DNA of 39,699 nucleotides. It comes from Lactobacillaceae bacterium (GTDB taxonomy: Bacteria > Bacillota > Bacilli > Lactobacillales > Lactobacillaceae). This document shows positions 1 to 6,792 of the stretch, piece after piece. The notes under the pieces were generated by a model. That model worked only from the letters and a program-made list of their open reading frames with translations. It ran no database searches and was not told the origin of the DNA. The position numbers and the translations under genes are program-made. Location of the stretch: assembly GCA_031289015.1 (NCBI GenBank), contig JAITQG010000026.1, forward strand, positions 1 to 39,699, read 5' to 3'. The first letter of the stretch is position 1; every line of letters begins with the position of its first letter.

Positions 1-222
1 CGATCAATTTGGAGAAAAAGCAAGGGTGGCCGAATAGGGGGAACTGCCGCCCGACATTCAGGATTACAACGGGCGTGGCATTGGGCCGCTCGCGGACCAT
101 TCCCCCTATTTGCGCCACCCGTTTTCTCCAAATTGATCTTTGTCGGAGAGCCCCAGCCGGCCCAAATTTTACAACAATTTTGACCCTGAAAGGGGCAAAC
201 AGCAGAATAAACTATCCCCGAA
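1..222 (+). repeat. large palindromic structured repeat, copy 1 (left part outside window)
   Basis: Intergenic element with nested inverted repeats. Bases 2-18 pair perfectly with 122-138 (17 bp), GGGTGGC at 24-30 pairs with 114-120, and 33-43 pairs with 100-110 (11 bp). The tip (44-99) can form two small hairpins: GCCCG/CGGGC (49-53/70-74), and one around CCGCTCGCGG (86-95). After the rod comes an arm (about 149-168) whose partner lies left of the window, then an imperfect TTGACCC/GGGGCAA hairpin at about 179-197. The reverse complement of 39426-39699 aligns with it almost without gaps, with compensated stem changes. An open frame from a TTG at 9 crosses it, but differences between copies show no codon-position bias, so I do not call a protein. 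It could be a structured RNA, a palindromic repeat of the BOX/MITE kind, or a DNA hairpin; I do not recognise the family. Confidence 0.85.
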
Positions 223-391
223 AACCCTAGATGTACCAAGGGGTTTGACTACGATTATTAGGTAATCCGACAAAACGGAGAAAATTCACTTTTTGGGTAT
301 AAAACCTTCCAGCTTATGGTGAAATTGTGGTGCAAATTATCTTTATGATAGTTTAAGTAGTAAAAAATATATTTATACGAGGGAAATATTA
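223..391 (+). promoter_or_regulatory. AT-rich upstream region of the secreted-protein gene
   Basis: This stretch follows the end of the repeat homology and precedes the gene at 392. It is AT rich and holds candidate elements such as TTGACT at 245-250 and TATGAT at 344-349, but no -35/-10 pair with proper 16-18 nt spacing convinced me. A ribosome binding site (CGAGGG, 378-383) lies about 8 nt before the ATG. The promoter must be here or inside the repeat, because nothing else precedes the gene. Confidence 0.35.
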
Positions 392-1450
392 ATGTTTAAG
401 AAAATATTGCTTACCTTGGCCGCTGTTTTGGGAGCATCTGTTCTTTACGGATCAAATGCGCAAGCCGAAACTGTTCCAGGGGTTAACTATCCAGAAGTGC
501 ATGCTGTGCCATTAGTATCAGAAGCAACAGTTAATACGCTGTCTTTGCCAGGCTTCAATGTTGCCAAGCCAGATGTTTTTGTTGATCCTGAAGTTGCTGC
601 TTGGACACACACTGATATCGACTATACACGTGAACACCAAAAGTATGCTGGCTTACAAGATCCATCATGGTATACGTACCAAAAGATTTCTGCTTCAGTT
701 TATGGTGTTGATGGTGACGTTTATCATCATGGTTTCACCCTTTCTGTTGGTGACTTCATTGCCATTAAGGCTGCTGAAGCTTCATACGGTGCCCACCACT
801 ATAAGACTTGGTATGATGCCATCTTGGTGTTGGTTTCTGAAGGTAAAGTTAAAGAATCTGATTTGATTAAGGTGTTGCCACGTCGTGATCAAGTGACTGG
901 GTTTGATGGTTGGGAAAAGTCAATCATTACATCACCTAACCATGCCGAAGAAGTGACTGACGATACTAACGGTCAAGTTGACTTCACTGATACAAACCTA
1001 TCAGATTACTTGGTTTGGGCAGTTAAGAACTATTACGGTGGTGCTGTTGTGAACGGTGTTTGGACGGCTAATAACCTTGAAATCCAGGCTACTTTGGCTA
1101 AGTTAGGTGAAGAAGTTTTGGCTAATCCTTACTTGGTAAGTGTTAATTTGTCAGGTGTCTTCGCACGTGCCAATGCCATCGATCCTCAACTCACTGCGCA
1201 ATTGTTCTGGTTCATGGGCTTGAACGGTGCATCTGTTGATACCTTTACCACACTTGATTTGTCAGACAACGGCTTTACGAATGCATTGATTACAACTTCA
1301 TGGATTCCTTTGCAAAGCGGAACTGTGAACTCATCAGTGACTGAATTGGTTTTGACTGGTAACTCAAATGATGTCTTATTACATGGTTATCAAAATGGTT
1401 ATACCAACACCGAAGCGGTCTTTACGGCTTTGTTTAATGGTTTGCGGTAA
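392..1450 (+). CDS. secreted protein of unknown function with LRR-like stretches
   Basis: 352 residues. The N-terminus is a classical Sec signal peptide: MFKK, a hydrophobic core, then a signal peptidase I site after NAQA (about residue 25). There is no lipobox cysteine and no LPXTG anchor, so I expect release into the medium or loose wall association. The middle is rich in Tyr, Trp, His and Asp. The C-terminal third has short strands like leucine-rich repeats (VNLSGV, TLDLSDNGF, ELVLTGNSN), which hints at a solenoid or adhesion domain but is not proof. Codon choice (AAG, AAC, TTG) resembles that of the highly expressed genes here, for example ackA. It is monocistronic: repeat element upstream, intrinsic terminator directly downstream. 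I do not recognise the family and assign no function. Confidence 0.85.
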   Translation: MFKKILLTLAAVLGASVLYGSNAQAETVPGVNYPEVHAVPLVSEATVNTLSLPGFNVAKPDVFVDPEVAAWTHTDIDYTREHQKYAGLQDPSWYTYQKISASVYGVDGDVYHHGFTLSVGDFIAIKAAEASYGAHHYKTWYDAILVLVSEGKVKESDLIKVLPRRDQVTGFDGWEKSIITSPNHAEEVTDDTNGQVDFTDTNLSDYLVWAVKNYYGGAVVNGVWTANNLEIQATLAKLGEEVLANPYLVSVNLSGVFARANAIDPQLTAQLFWFMGLNGASVDTFTTLDLSDNGFTNALITTSWIPLQSGTVNSSVTELVLTGNSNDVLLHGYQNGYTNTEAVFTALFNGLR

Positions 1451-1464
1451 TTAAAAAATTGGCA

Positions 1465-1494
1465 AAAGGCTGGGATTTAATCTCAGTCTTTTTT
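1465..1494 (+). terminator. intrinsic terminator of the secreted-protein gene
   Basis: AAAGGCTGGGA (1465-1475) pairs with TCTCAGTCTTT (1481-1491) with two G-T wobbles and a TTTAA loop, followed by a T run to 1494. It lies 15 nt after the stop codon. Confidence 0.85.
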
Positions 1495-1518
1495 GTCGGC
1501 ACGGTTAGCGGGCAATAT

Positions 1519-1526
1519 GTTAAAAT
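1519..1526 (+). promoter_or_regulatory. extended -10 promoter for folC-murE
   Basis: TGTTAAAAT (TG one base before TAAAAT at 1521-1526) is an extended -10 element, 62 nt before the folC start and downstream of the previous terminator. No good -35 is seen, as is common with extended -10 promoters. Confidence 0.5.
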
Positions 1527-1588
1527 AGAGAGGTTGATTTCAAGCTGAGTGGCTTGCCACTGATGAAATATAGAAGGAAAAAATAGTT

Positions 1589-2884
1589 ATGAATGCGGCT
1601 GATACGTATAGTACAATTATCGAAAAAATGGATAAACTCCCGGTAATTGAAAAAAACTTAAACCGAGTTGGCATGCTTCAAGAAGTATTGCGTTGGCTTG
1701 GTTCCCCTGAAAAAAAGTTACGGGTGATTCACATTGTTGGCACGAATGGTAAAGGTTCGACCGGTGCCATGCTTGCCAACATTTTAGTTGAAAACGGCTA
1801 TCACGTTGGCCATTTTTCAACACCGGCAATTGTCGATCAAAGAGAAGTCATTTCAATTGATAATCAAATTATGTCTGAGGATGATTTTCGGCAGGTTTAT
1901 TTGGATATCTTAACTGAAATCGAAGCGCATGGTGGGTATGAAGATACGCTTAATCGGTTTGAATGGTTGACCTTGATGGCGATTGTTTATTTTGAGCGCT
2001 ATGAGTTGGATTTTGTGATTTTAGAAGCCAGTTTTGGCGGCAAAAAAGATCCAACCAACGCAATTGAATCGCCGTTTATGGTGATTATCACCAAAATTTC
2101 AAGTGATCATTTAGGCCGGTTGGGGCAAACTTTGACTGAAATTGCTCAAGAAAAAGCGGCTAGCATTAAACCTGCGGCGATTGTGGTTAACTACCCAGGC
2201 CAAGACCTTGAAGTTGAAGCTGTCTTAAAGGCGCGTTGTGAAGCTGTCGGGGCGATTTGGAGTAATAAGCCACACCCCGTGATTACAGTCTTACAAAGCC
2301 GTCCTAAGGGGCTATTTTTAAACATTAACGATATACGTGAGTTGTACCTTTCATTGACGGGAAATTACCAAGCCAATAATTTGAGCACGGTAATTTCTGC
2401 GATGCGGATGTTAGAAGATCGTGGGTTTGCCACAACGCCTGATAAGTCTGCGCTAGGTTTGGCACATGTGCAAGTTAAGGGCCGCATGGAATACGACCAA
2501 GAACGCAATATTTTGTTTGATGGTGCGCATAATCCAGAAGGCTTCCGTGGGTTAATCTCGTCGATTCGGTCTTGGCATTTGCCATTTAAGCCAGTCTTTG
2601 TCTTGGGCTTGATGGAGGATAGCCGCAATCAAGAAATTTTAGAAGAAATTTTACCCCAAGCCGGGAATGTGATTACCGTTACGCCAGATTCTCCGCTCGG
2701 GATGTCAGCTGATAAATTGGCCGCCGAAATCGTGTTAAATAGCACGGTCGATGTCGAGATTGCTGATGATGCTTCAGCGGCGATTCAATTAGCGCGGCGC
2801 TCACGTGAATCGTCACAAGCCTTAATTGTCGTGACGGGTTCTTTTTACACGTTACGAGCCATCTTAAAAGAGGATGAGGTGTAA
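1589..2884 (+). CDS. folC: bifunctional folylpolyglutamate synthase/dihydrofolate synthase
   Basis: 431 residues, normal for FolC. This cytoplasmic Mur-ligase-superfamily enzyme uses ATP to add glutamate to dihydropteroate or to tetrahydrofolates, which retains the cofactor in the cell. The family P-loop GTNGKGST is at residues 51-58, and the second nucleotide-site signature DGAHNPEG starts at Asp311. The ATG at 1589 follows an AGAAGGA ribosome site about 9 nt upstream. The next gene, murE, starts 4 nt after its stop, so the two are translationally coupled. Both belong to the Mur ligase fold, but the folate P-loop and the lack of a UDP-MurNAc-binding N-domain separate this one from murE. No upstream folate synthesis genes are in the window. 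Confidence 0.93.
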   Translation: MNAADTYSTIIEKMDKLPVIEKNLNRVGMLQEVLRWLGSPEKKLRVIHIVGTNGKGSTGAMLANILVENGYHVGHFSTPAIVDQREVISIDNQIMSEDDFRQVYLDILTEIEAHGGYEDTLNRFEWLTLMAIVYFERYELDFVILEASFGGKKDPTNAIESPFMVIITKISSDHLGRLGQTLTEIAQEKAASIKPAAIVVNYPGQDLEVEAVLKARCEAVGAIWSNKPHPVITVLQSRPKGLFLNINDIRELYLSLTGNYQANNLSTVISAMRMLEDRGFATTPDKSALGLAHVQVKGRMEYDQERNILFDGAHNPEGFRGLISSIRSWHLPFKPVFVLGLMEDSRNQEILEEILPQAGNVITVTPDSPLGMSADKLAAEIVLNSTVDVEIADDASAAIQLARRSRESSQALIVVTGSFYTLRAILKEDEV

Positions 2885-2888
2885 TTAT

Positions 2889-4415
2889 ATGGCATTAATA
2901 GCGACACAAATCACACATTTGTTGGAGAGTGAAAGTTTATTAATTAGTGCCCCAACGAGTTCGTTAGCGTTTGAGCATATTGCGTATAATTCTAACGATG
3001 TAAAACCAAAGACGCTTTTGTTCATCAAAGGACATTTCAAGGCAGAATATCTAACGCAAGCTATTGAACGCGGGGTCACAGCGATTGTGGCCCCAGCAGG
3101 TTTTGTGCATGCCACGGATTTGCCAACTTGGGTTGTAGAAGACGTCACGATTGCGATGAGTGTTTTAAGCATGGCGTTTTATCAATATCCGCAAAACGAA
3201 TTGGCCTTAATAGGGATTACTGGTACTAAAGGTAAGACTTCAGCGGCGTATATGGCCTATGAAATCTTGCGGGCGGCTACCGGTGATAAAGTCGCTTTGT
3301 CATCAACGTTAGCCGTGATTACTGGGCCAGCCCCAGCCAATAATTATCGCGCGCATTTGACGACACCAGAAGCCCCTGATTTATATCGGTGGATGCGTGA
3401 AGCTGTGGATAACGGCATGACGCACATGGTGATGGAAGTTTCGTCTCAAGCGTATAAAATGGATCGTGTTTATGGCTTGCGGTACAACGTGGGCGTGTTT
3501 TTGAATATTTCACCGGATCATGTCGGTGAAAATGAACATCCAACCTTTGAAGATTATCTAGAACACAAGATGATGTTATTTGATCATGCTGAACAAATTG
3601 TGTTAAATGCAGATTCTGATTATTTTACGACGTTGTTGGCACAAGCTGAAAATGTCGTTGCCCATGATGGGATTTGGTTATATGGCCAAGCTGATGCCGA
3701 GGATACGCGGGCAGATGTTACGTTTGCCACCAAAACCGCGGATTTGAGTGGGTCAACCTTTAGTTTGATTGAAGAAAATGGCCAAGCCCAACAACTCCAA
3801 ATTGCCGGCACGTATCACCTCGACATTCCTGGCGATTTTAATGAGAGTAATGCGACGGCCATGGCGATTGCAACCCGGCTAGTGGGCGCTGATGCCACGG
3901 CTATTAGCGAAGGCCTGGGGGTCGTTAAGATTCCTGGGCGCATGCAGTTATTACAATCGCAGCACCATGGCACGATTTATGTTGATTATGCGCATAATTA
4001 CGCTTCAATTGCGGCCTTGCTGCAATTTGTGCGGCAAAATGAAACGGTTGAAAAATTACGGATTGTGGTTGGGGCTCCGGGTAATAAAGGGGTGTCACGG
4101 CGGCCTGGGATTGGCCAAGCGATTAGTGAGGGTGCCGATGTGGTGTACTTAACCGCCGATGATCCACAATTTGAAGACCCCGCCGCGATTGCCGATGAGA
4201 TTCAAGCGCATATCATGAATCCACAAGTTAGCATTGAACGGGAAATGGATCGGACAAAGGCGATTGAACAGGCCATTACTGCCGCTGGACCAAATGATGT
4301 GGTCGTTTTGGCAGCTAAGGGCTTGGATGAATACCAAAAAATTAATGGTGTTGATACCCCATATGAGAATGATTGGGCCGTCGCCAACCGAATCGTACAA
4401 ACACTGGAAAAGTAA
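2889..4415 (+). CDS. murE: UDP-N-acetylmuramoyl-tripeptide synthetase MurE, probably L-lysine-adding
   Basis: 508 residues from the ATG at 2889. A further in-frame ATG at 2874 sits inside the ribosome site GAGGATGAGGTG, so I prefer 2889. MurE adds the third stem-peptide residue to UDP-MurNAc-L-Ala-D-Glu in the cytoplasm. The ATP loop GTKGKT is at residues 112-117, followed by the central domain with HLTTPEAPDLYRW and a MEVSSQA motif, then the C-terminal ligase domain with VDYAHN. At residues 424-427 the amino-acid recognition motif reads DDPQ, not the DNPR of meso-diaminopimelate enzymes. By family knowledge this points to L-Lys as substrate; specificity is an inference. It is co-transcribed with folC. 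No terminator separates it from the next gene, but a promoter lies right after it. Confidence 0.9.
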   Translation: MALIATQITHLLESESLLISAPTSSLAFEHIAYNSNDVKPKTLLFIKGHFKAEYLTQAIERGVTAIVAPAGFVHATDLPTWVVEDVTIAMSVLSMAFYQYPQNELALIGITGTKGKTSAAYMAYEILRAATGDKVALSSTLAVITGPAPANNYRAHLTTPEAPDLYRWMREAVDNGMTHMVMEVSSQAYKMDRVYGLRYNVGVFLNISPDHVGENEHPTFEDYLEHKMMLFDHAEQIVLNADSDYFTTLLAQAENVVAHDGIWLYGQADAEDTRADVTFATKTADLSGSTFSLIEENGQAQQLQIAGTYHLDIPGDFNESNATAMAIATRLVGADATAISEGLGVVKIPGRMQLLQSQHHGTIYVDYAHNYASIAALLQFVRQNETVEKLRIVVGAPGNKGVSRRPGIGQAISEGADVVYLTADDPQFEDPAAIADEIQAHIMNPQVSIEREMDRTKAIEQAITAAGPNDVVVLAAKGLDEYQKINGVDTPYENDWAVANRIVQTLEK

Positions 4416-4433
4416 GCTTATTTTTGATATAAT
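4405..4433 (+). promoter_or_regulatory. promoter for the DUF2187 gene and argS
   Basis: TGGAAA (4405-4410), a 17-nt spacer and TATAAT (4428-4433), with TG one base ahead of the -10 (extended). The -35 overlaps the 3' end of murE. The start codon is about 70 nt downstream. Confidence 0.65.
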
Positions 4434-4501
4434 AGGCAAATTGGTGTGCTGAATTTGCAGGGCACAACGCATAATAGAAAAAGAAAATTGGGGTGGCCAA
4501 C

Positions 4502-4855
4502 ATGGCAAAAAATGATGAACCATTAGTAAATACGTCTGAATTTGATATGGGCGATTTTGTTGCCGGTAAGAAATTTGGTAACTTTGAGCATGATTTTAAA
4601 GGGATTGTTGAAAAAATCTACGAACATTCATTGTTGGTGATGATTACTGAAAACGACCCAGAAGATAATACGACGGTTAATGAATATAATCGCCGGGCCG
4701 TGATTCGGATGTCAGAAACTAAGATTTTGATCAAGACTGATAATCCAGCACCACGCCCCGAACCTGAAGAGGCTGAAGTCAAAGAAGATGTACCAGCTGA
4801 AATTATTAACGACCCAGAATTAAAGGCTGACGAAGAAGACGAGGAGGAAGAATAA
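4502..4855 (+). CDS. DUF2187-type small protein with acidic tail
   Basis: 117 residues from ATG 4502. A GTG nine bases earlier is part of the ribosome site GGGGTGG, so I do not use it. The first half (residues about 17-75) has the DUF2187/YkvS pattern: a GDFVAGKKF strand, then FKGIVEKIYEHSLLVMI, then a conserved RRAVIRMSETKILI end, suggesting a small beta-barrel. The last 35 residues are very acidic and end in a Glu/Asp run. No signal peptide or membrane segment. The argS start follows its stop by one base and uses the GAGGAGGA that encodes the acidic tail as its ribosome site, so the two are tightly coupled. Function unknown. Confidence 0.8.
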   Translation: MAKNDEPLVNTSEFDMGDFVAGKKFGNFEHDFKGIVEKIYEHSLLVMITENDPEDNTTVNEYNRRAVIRMSETKILIKTDNPAPRPEPEEAEVKEDVPAEIINDPELKADEEDEEEE

Positions 4856-4856
4856 A

Positions 4857-6542
4857 ATGGATTATAAAGCACAAGTAGCCCAAGCGATTGCCGCCGTTGT
4901 GCCTGAACTCGCGCTTGCTGATATCACAGCTAAGATCGAGGTGCCAAAAGATTCTTCGATGGGCGATTTTGCTTTTCCAACGTTCTTGCTTGCCAAGTCA
5001 CGCCGGATGGCACCACAACAAATTGCGTCTGAATTAGCCACGGCAATTGATGCAGCTGAGTTTACCAAAATTGTTGCTGCTGGGCCATACGTTAACTTCT
5101 TTTTGAATCAAGCGGATTTTGGAGCTGAGATTTTAACGGCAGTCTTGCAAACGGCTGATTATGGTTATAATACTGACGGTGAAGCTGGCCATGTCACAAT
5201 TGATATGTCATCACCGAATATTGCCAAGCCAATGTCGATGGGCCACTTGCGCTCAACGGTGATTGGTAATTCATTGGCTGAAATTTCAAAAGCCAATGGT
5301 TATCAACCCATCAAGATTAATCATCTGGGTGACTGGGGCACGCAATTTGGTAAGTTGATGTCAGCCTACAAGCGTTGGGGTTCTGAAGCTGAAGTTAAAG
5401 CTGACCCCATCAACACGTTGGTTAAATACTATGTGCGGTTCCACGAAGAAGCTAAGGAAAATCCAGCTTTGGATGATGAAGGTCGGGCATGGTTTAAAAA
5501 GCTTGAAGATGGTAACGCAGAAGCACGTGAATTGTGGGCGTGGTTCCGTGAAGAATCACTTAAAGAATTCATGGATTTGTATGACTTCTTGGACATCGAA
5601 TTTGACTCATTTAACGGGGAAGCCTTCTATAATGACAAGATGGATGATGTGTTAGCAACCTTGAAGGATAAAAACGTCTTGGTTGAATCTCAAGGGGCCC
5701 AAGTGGTTAATTTGGATAAGTACAACTTAAATGTTGCAATGATTCAACGAACTGACGGCGCAACGTTGTACATGACGCGTGATTTGGCGGCCGCAATTTT
5801 CCGTAAGAAGAACTACAATTTCGTTAAGTCATTGTATGTCGTCGGTGGTGAACAACGTGAGCACTTTATGCAACTCAAGGCTGTATTAAAGGAAATGGAT
5901 TATGATTGGGCCGATGACGTCGAACATATTCCGTTTGGATTGATTACTGTTGATGGCAAGAAGTTGTCAACGCGTTCAGGACGGATTGTCTTGTTAAAGG
6001 ACGTGTTGAACGATTCAGTGGCTTTGGCCCAATCTCAAATTGATGCTAAGAACCCAGCCTTGCCTAACAAAGAACAAGTTGCGCATCAAGTTGGGGCTGG
6101 TGCGGTTGTCTTCCATGATTTGATGAATGAACGGGTCGGCAATTTTGACTTTAAGTTGGAAGAAGTTGTGCGCTTTGAAGGCGATACTGGTCCATATGTG
6201 CAATATGCAAATGCCCGGGCGCACTCAATCTTGCGCAAAGCTGGGAATCCAGAAATTGATTACAGCAATTTGACGATTTCTGACGAGAACGTTTGGGAAA
6301 CTGAAAAGCTTTTGGCGGACTTTGGTGACATTTTGCGCCGTGCCTGGCGTGATCGTGAACCATCCGTGATTGCTAAATACGCGTTAAACTTGGCGCGGAC
6401 CTTTAACAAATACTATGCAAATTCAAAGATTTTGACAGAAGACGCGGAGCTAAATGCGCGCCTTGCCTTGGTGACGGCGGTTACCAAAGTTTTGACGGAA
6501 TCATTGCGTTTGCTTGGGGTAAAAGCTCCGGTGGAAATGTAA
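4857..6542 (+). CDS. argS: arginyl-tRNA synthetase
   Basis: 561 residues, the usual length. This class I synthetase charges tRNA-Arg in the cytoplasm. The HIGH-type signature appears as SPNIAKPMSMGHLRST (from residue 119, GHLR at 129-132). The KMSKS-equivalent loop is KLSTRSG at about 369-375. The N-terminal Add-1 region and the C-terminal DALR anticodon domain (HSILRKAG through NKYYANSKIL) are both complete. The ribosome site GAGGAGG lies inside the previous gene. An intrinsic terminator follows directly. A separate arginine regulator, argR, is found 7 kb downstream but is not in this operon, and no T-box is visible in front of argS. Confidence 0.96.
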   Translation: MDYKAQVAQAIAAVVPELALADITAKIEVPKDSSMGDFAFPTFLLAKSRRMAPQQIASELATAIDAAEFTKIVAAGPYVNFFLNQADFGAEILTAVLQTADYGYNTDGEAGHVTIDMSSPNIAKPMSMGHLRSTVIGNSLAEISKANGYQPIKINHLGDWGTQFGKLMSAYKRWGSEAEVKADPINTLVKYYVRFHEEAKENPALDDEGRAWFKKLEDGNAEARELWAWFREESLKEFMDLYDFLDIEFDSFNGEAFYNDKMDDVLATLKDKNVLVESQGAQVVNLDKYNLNVAMIQRTDGATLYMTRDLAAAIFRKKNYNFVKSLYVVGGEQREHFMQLKAVLKEMDYDWADDVEHIPFGLITVDGKKLSTRSGRIVLLKDVLNDSVALAQSQIDAKNPALPNKEQVAHQVGAGAVVFHDLMNERVGNFDFKLEEVVRFEGDTGPYVQYANARAHSILRKAGNPEIDYSNLTISDENVWETEKLLADFGDILRRAWRDREPSVIAKYALNLARTFNKYYANSKILTEDAELNARLALVTAVTKVLTESLRLLGVKAPVEM

Positions 6543-6550
6543 ACTAAATC

Positions 6551-6592
6551 AAAAGCTAATATTAACCGAAAACCGGTCGATATTAGCTTTTT
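6551..6592 (+). terminator. intrinsic terminator after argS
   Basis: AAAGCTAATAT pairs with ATATTAGCTTT (11 bp), with an inner ACCG/CGGT stem, followed by a T run. It ends the folC-to-argS region. Confidence 0.85.
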
Positions 6593-6632
6593 GTGTTGTT
6601 ATCGTTCGTTTTTTAAACATGTAATCAAAAAG

Positions 6633-6652
6633 TTATTGACAATTATTGACAA
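6633..6652 (+). promoter_or_regulatory. perfect tandem 10-bp repeat, candidate response-regulator site
   Basis: TTATTGACAA occurs twice back to back (6633-6642 and 6643-6652), one helical turn apart. Each unit contains TTGACA. A ten-base direct repeat of a TTnACA-like word resembles PhoP/PhoB-type operators, and the operon downstream looks phosphate related. The second TTGACA could also act as a -35, but no matching -10 lies at the right distance. The link to a regulator is an inference. Confidence 0.45.
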
Positions 6653-6728
6653 AATGATATGGAAAAGCGAATCGACCAAAATTAAAAAATATTGCCTTTT
6701 TTAGTGGAAGTACTCGTCAAAAAAAGGG

Positions 6729-6734
6729 TATACT
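6729..6734 (+). promoter_or_regulatory. likely -10 element of the phosphatase/ABC operon
   Basis: TATACT, 59 nt before the start of the nucleotidase gene. The expected -35 position holds no TTGACA-like sequence, so activation by a bound regulator is plausible. Confidence 0.45.
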
Positions 6735-6758
6735 ATCAACTAATAAGTAAGCTAAATT

Positions 6759-6777
6759 TTGTGGTACTTAACCACAA
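6759..6777 (+). promoter_or_regulatory. inverted repeat in the leader of the phosphatase/ABC operon
   Basis: TTGTGGT (6759-6765) and ACCACAA (6771-6777) form a perfect 7-bp inverted repeat with a 5-base spacer just before the AAGGAG ribosome site. It could be an operator or an mRNA hairpin that limits translation. There is no T run, so it is not a terminator. Confidence 0.4.
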
Positions 6778-6792
6778 TTAAAGGAGCCCAGC

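Noticed and set aside
9-230. 73-residue open frame across the first repeat copy
   Set aside because: TTG start without ribosome site; the frame lies wholly in a palindromic element, and differences from copy 2 are spread evenly over codon positions.
6646-6674. TTGACA at 6646 as -35 of a standard promoter
   Set aside because: No TATAAT-like hexamer at 16-18 nt; the true -10 appears to be TATACT at 6729.
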